The translations under genes were made by a program, and so were the position numbers. Of a DNA stretch of 8,962 nucleotides, positions 6,742 through 8,962 are shown piece after piece. The stretch is taken from positions 1-8,962 of the forward strand of contig JAOUQA010000061.1 of the NCBI GenBank assembly GCA_029879605.1, read 5' to 3'. Below the pieces are notes generated by a model that made no database searches, was not told the DNA's origin, and worked only from the letters and a program-made list of their open reading frames with translations. This DNA is from Gammaproteobacteria bacterium. GTDB taxonomy: Bacteria > Pseudomonadota > Gammaproteobacteria > SZUA-229. Every line of letters begins with the position of its first letter. The stretch's first letter is position 1.

Positions 6742-8276
6742 ATAAATTTGAGCCAGCCAACATAGCCATATATTGATAACACAACTGCAACACCAATAAA
6801 TATAATCATTATATTTTTCTTTTCATTATTTATTTCGGTATCACTAGTAATTTGATAAATCTCAGCCAGTACTGGCAGCCCAAGATCTTTAACAATAATC
6901 TGAGAAAATCTTATCCTAGGATCAAACTGAATTAGAAAATAAATCAAACTTAAGGGAATAAATACTCCCAATACCATGCCCGCTATTGCAAAGTGAATAA
7001 ACCTTAAACCAGTTGGAAGGAGCGCTATTTTAGCTGGCTCTTGTATTCTAAAGGTAAGTCCCTGTCGTTCTTCATCCAGGTTTTTAGAGACGCGCGCATT
7101 TTCAAGTCGGCGTAATAAATCCTGGTATATTTCTTGATTAACCTGATAATTCCTAGTTAGTTTTGTAAGAGTTGCCTGTCCTCCATAAATATTACTAGCT
7201 CTTTCATATTCACTATCTAATAATTTATTTAAATCAATTATACGCTCATTTAGTGCAGCAATTTCTGTTTCAGTAGTTGATAAACTACTTCTCAATTCCT
7301 GATACAAAGGATTCAAGGTAATCCCTTCATCAACGATAGAATTTCTATTATTAGAGTGAGCTTGAGCATTTTGCCTTCTCTCTATTTCCTGATTCAGTGA
7401 TTCTTTCATATCTTCAATTTGATGCTTAAGCCTGATTATATCAGGGTAAGTTTCTGTATAGTCCAGTCTTAAATTATCTAATTGTTGCTGAGCTTCTGAT
7501 ATTCTAGATCTGTACTGATTTTCACGCGTTTGACTAATAGTTACTGCGGCTTCGCCTGATAATTGTTGTTCAATACTTTTCTTTCTAGTAACCGTTTCAC
7601 TTAATTGCAGTTGTGTTTGCTGAATATGTTGCTGCAAATCACTAATCCTCTCTGACACCTCTGCCTCAAGGCCTGGCCTAGCATCTGGATTGTCGGTTCG
7701 AAATTTTCTAAGCTCATCCTCGACATTTGTTAACTTAGTTAGGTATTCATCGACCTGCTTCTTAATAAATTCATATGCGGATTGACTCTCTTCTACTTTT
7801 GATTTTTCACCCTCCTCAATAAATAACTCACCCAATCTTTTTGCAGTCATGTAAGCTCGCTCGGGATCAGAACCTAAAAATGATATTGATAATAAATTAT
7901 CACCAAGTCCATTAACTTTTGTTCTTAACTTAATATCATTTTTAATTTTTTCTTTTTCAATATCATCTGGATTATTTTTCAACCATCCCGCATCAATTAG
8001 CACTTGATCCATTATTATTTCGCCAAAAATAATTTCACGAGCATTTGTTACATGATCGATAGCATTTGTTGGTTCTGCCGCACCTGCCATAAGTGGCTGC
8101 AATATATTCGTGCCATCCACATGAATGATTGTGAATGAATTAAATTTTTTAGGCCAAATAGTTCCTGTTAGTAAAAGTGATAAGCTAATTAGCGCAAATA
8201 ATAAAAATATAATATTTCTACGCTTATAACACTCGCCAATAATTACATTAAATAAGATTTCAAACGGAATATTCAC
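6729..8276 (-). CDS. XrtA-system polysaccharide chain-length determinant (Wzz/GNVR co-polymerase)
   Basis: This 515-residue inner-membrane protein probably sets polymer length and links synthesis to export. Domains in order are a short cytoplasmic N-terminus, a membrane helix at about 21-40 and a Wzz-like periplasmic region from about 45. A long glutamine- and glutamate-rich coiled coil follows (about 160-300, then about 325-395), with the GNVR-like segment near 405-422 and a second helix at about 425-449. Next come a short loop with FDPRIRFSQI and GLPVLAEIY, and a third helix at about 488-506. Length and the third C-terminal helix fit the exosortase-associated chain-length family (TIGR03007). 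No kinase domain is fused to it; that part is the separate downstream gene. The start is GTG at 8276: an ATG a little upstream (8290) runs into a stop after three codons, and the next internal ATG is past residue 60. The ribosome binding site is weak (TGGA, 9 bases before the GTG). The gap to the upstream gene is 18 bases. Confidence 0.92.
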   Translation of the reverse strand: MNIPFEILFNVIIGECYKRRNIIFLLFALISLSLLLTGTIWPKKFNSFTIIHVDGTNILQPLMAGAAEPTNAIDHVTNAREIIFGEIIMDQVLIDAGWLKNNPDDIEKEKIKNDIKLRTKVNGLGDNLLSISFLGSDPERAYMTAKRLGELFIEEGEKSKVEESQSAYEFIKKQVDEYLTKLTNVEDELRKFRTDNPDARPGLEAEVSERISDLQQHIQQTQLQLSETVTRKKSIEQQLSGEAAVTISQTRENQYRSRISEAQQQLDNLRLDYTETYPDIIRLKHQIEDMKESLNQEIERRQNAQAHSNNRNSIVDEGITLNPLYQELRSSLSTTETEIAALNERIIDLNKLLDSEYERASNIYGGQATLTKLTRNYQVNQEIYQDLLRRLENARVSKNLDEERQGLTFRIQEPAKIALLPTGLRFIHFAIAGMVLGVFIPLSLIYFLIQFDPRIRFSQIIVKDLGLPVLAEIYQITSDTEINNEKKNIMIIFIGVAVVLSIYGYVGWLKFIGQI

Positions 8277-8294
8277 GGCTACAGATCCATGTCA

Positions 8295-8924
8295 TTAAAA
8301 TAATCTTTCAGGTACAGTAATAATATCGCCAGGTCTCAATTCAACATTTGTCTCAAGCTCTCCTTTATTCAAAATATCACCCAGGTAAACATCCATAACC
8401 ATAATTTTTCCTGAAACTTTTCTATAAAGCTTTGTTTTATTTGGTGCAGCAAAGTCATTAACACTTCCTGCAGCCAGTACAGCATCAAGTATTGTCATAC
8501 CCTGACGATAATTTAAGGACATCGGATTGTTTACAGCACCAGTAACACGCAATCTTGTTAAATATTCATGGCTAAGCAATTCAGTTACAATAACAGTAAC
8601 ATTTGGATCACGAATAAAATTCTTAAGCCTATCCTTAATACTAACTGCAACCCTTTCTGGAGAAAGACCAGCAGCTTGCACATCACCAATCAAAGGAACT
8701 GTAATTTTTCCATCAGGCCGAACAGGTACTTCAATAGATAAATCGGGATTTTTCCATACAGTTACCATTATTGTGTCATCAACACCAATATAGTATTGTT
8801 TAACTGTCTGAGATGCATTTTGTTCAGATAGTATATTAGAACCCGGCTCAAAGTAAGGCTGCGTAGAACATGCGATGGTTAATGTTAATAACCAAATAAG
8901 AAGGGCGAATTTATTCAAAATCAT
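8295..8924 (-). CDS. polysaccharide export lipoprotein (short OPX/Wza-like), exosortase-associated
   Basis: This 209-residue periplasmic lipoprotein belongs to the outer-membrane polysaccharide export family. The signal peptide ends in LTIAC with the lipidated cysteine at residue 19. The next residue is Ser, not Asp, which favours outer-membrane sorting. The polysaccharide export domain (about 44-114) contains YYIGVDDTIMVTVWKNPDLS and RPDGKITVPLIGDV. One SLBB-type domain follows (about 124-200), with the closing motif LRPGDIITVPERLF. The fit is to the exosortase-associated export family TIGR03027. It is much shorter than E. coli Wza (about 380 residues), with only one SLBB domain and no C-terminal amphipathic helix to cross the outer membrane. 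It therefore probably needs a separate outer-membrane partner. The ATG at 8924 has TGGA 7 bases upstream. It is the first gene of the run visible here, though the operon may start further upstream. Confidence 0.92.
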   Translation of the reverse strand: MILNKFALLIWLLTLTIACSTQPYFEPGSNILSEQNASQTVKQYYIGVDDTIMVTVWKNPDLSIEVPVRPDGKITVPLIGDVQAAGLSPERVAVSIKDRLKNFIRDPNVTVIVTELLSHEYLTRLRVTGAVNNPMSLNYRQGMTILDAVLAAGSVNDFAAPNKTKLYRKVSGKIMVMDVYLGDILNKGELETNVELRPGDIITVPERLF

Positions 8925-8962
8925 TTTTTAATCCATTTAATATTCAAAATGCTCTTACCCAA
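8925..8962 (-). promoter_or_regulatory. 5' flank of the operon with ribosome binding site of the export lipoprotein
   Basis: Only 38 bases lie upstream of the first gene. TGGA at 8932-8935 is a plausible ribosome binding site, 7 bases before the ATG. No convincing promoter is visible: no sigma-54 GG-N10-GC pair, and the only TTG/TATTAA-like pair has a 14-base spacer. The true promoter probably lies beyond the window, or this gene continues an operon from further upstream. Confidence 0.35.

Larger units (their letters stand above)
1..8924 (-). other. single co-directional eight-gene operon for envelope polysaccharide export and modification
   Basis: All eight genes are on one strand. The gaps, in transcription order, are 18, -1, 15 (from the ATG start of the barrel gene), 9, 11, 29 and 14 bases. 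No stem-loop followed by a U-run and no spacer large enough for a promoter occur between them. A single transcript is the simplest reading. Export-machine genes come first and the amidotransferase-carrier-ligase cassette last. Confidence 0.8.

Noticed and set aside
8098..8115. Sigma-54-like sequence on the minus strand (TGGCACG ... TTGCA)
   Set aside because: Exosortase polysaccharide loci can be under sigma-54 control, so this was tempting. The GG and GC elements are separated by 12 bases instead of the required 10, and the site lies within the chain-length coding region.
8527..8793. Plus-strand open frame of 88 codons
   Set aside because: It is antisense to the export lipoprotein's conserved domains, with a low-complexity Ser/Thr/Val translation expected of a shadow frame.
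8941..8962. TTGGGT and TATTAA as a sigma-70 promoter for the operon
   Set aside because: The spacer is only 14 bases and the -35 match is poor. In AT-rich DNA such -10-like hexamers occur by chance.
1..8962. CRISPR arrays, tRNA/rRNA genes, insertion sequences, attachment sites
   Set aside because: No regularly spaced direct repeats, no RNA gene signatures, and no transposase or terminal inverted repeats were seen on either strand. Coding sequence fills almost the whole window.

Overview
The window is an AT-rich (about one-third G+C by eye) piece of a Gram-negative chromosome. It carries one compact operon, read entirely on the minus strand, so transcription runs from the right edge to the left. 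The encoded proteins match the envelope polysaccharide locus that accompanies exosortase A (XrtA/PEP-CTERM) systems in Proteobacteria. The low G+C suggests a gammaproteobacterium, possibly aquatic, but nothing in the window fixes the genus.

In transcription order, the first block is the polysaccharide export machine. It comprises a short outer-membrane polysaccharide export (OPX) lipoprotein (8295-8924), a Wzz/GNVR-type chain-length determinant with three membrane helices (6729-8276), a cytoplasmic BY-kinase-like protein (5866-6729), a predicted outer-membrane beta-barrel protein (4558-5850) and an ExeA-like AAA ATPase (3535-4548). Together they look like the inner-membrane co-polymerase, its cytoplasmic regulator, the outer-membrane exit and an associated ATPase.

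The second block is a three-gene modification cassette. It comprises a glutamine-dependent asparagine-synthase-family amidotransferase (1604-3523), a stand-alone acyl carrier protein (1329-1574) and an AMP-forming acyl ligase (1-1314), which is cut off by the left edge. The likely role is to activate a carboxylic acid, load it on the carrier protein and/or make an amide on a sugar or acyl precursor. The substrate cannot be read from the sequence.

Genes are separated by 30 bases or less, one pair overlaps by one base (TAATG), and no internal terminator or promoter is apparent. There is no stretch over 300 bases without a gene.

The most notable point is that the BY-kinase-like protein has lost the residues needed to bind and use ATP. 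Its Walker A position reads ETDDS where GEGKT/S is expected, its Walker A' motif is also degraded, and it has no C-terminal tyrosine cluster. It looks like a pseudokinase retained in place beside its chain-length partner. No exosortase, glycosyltransferase or PEP-CTERM protein lies inside the window; these would be expected in the flanks.
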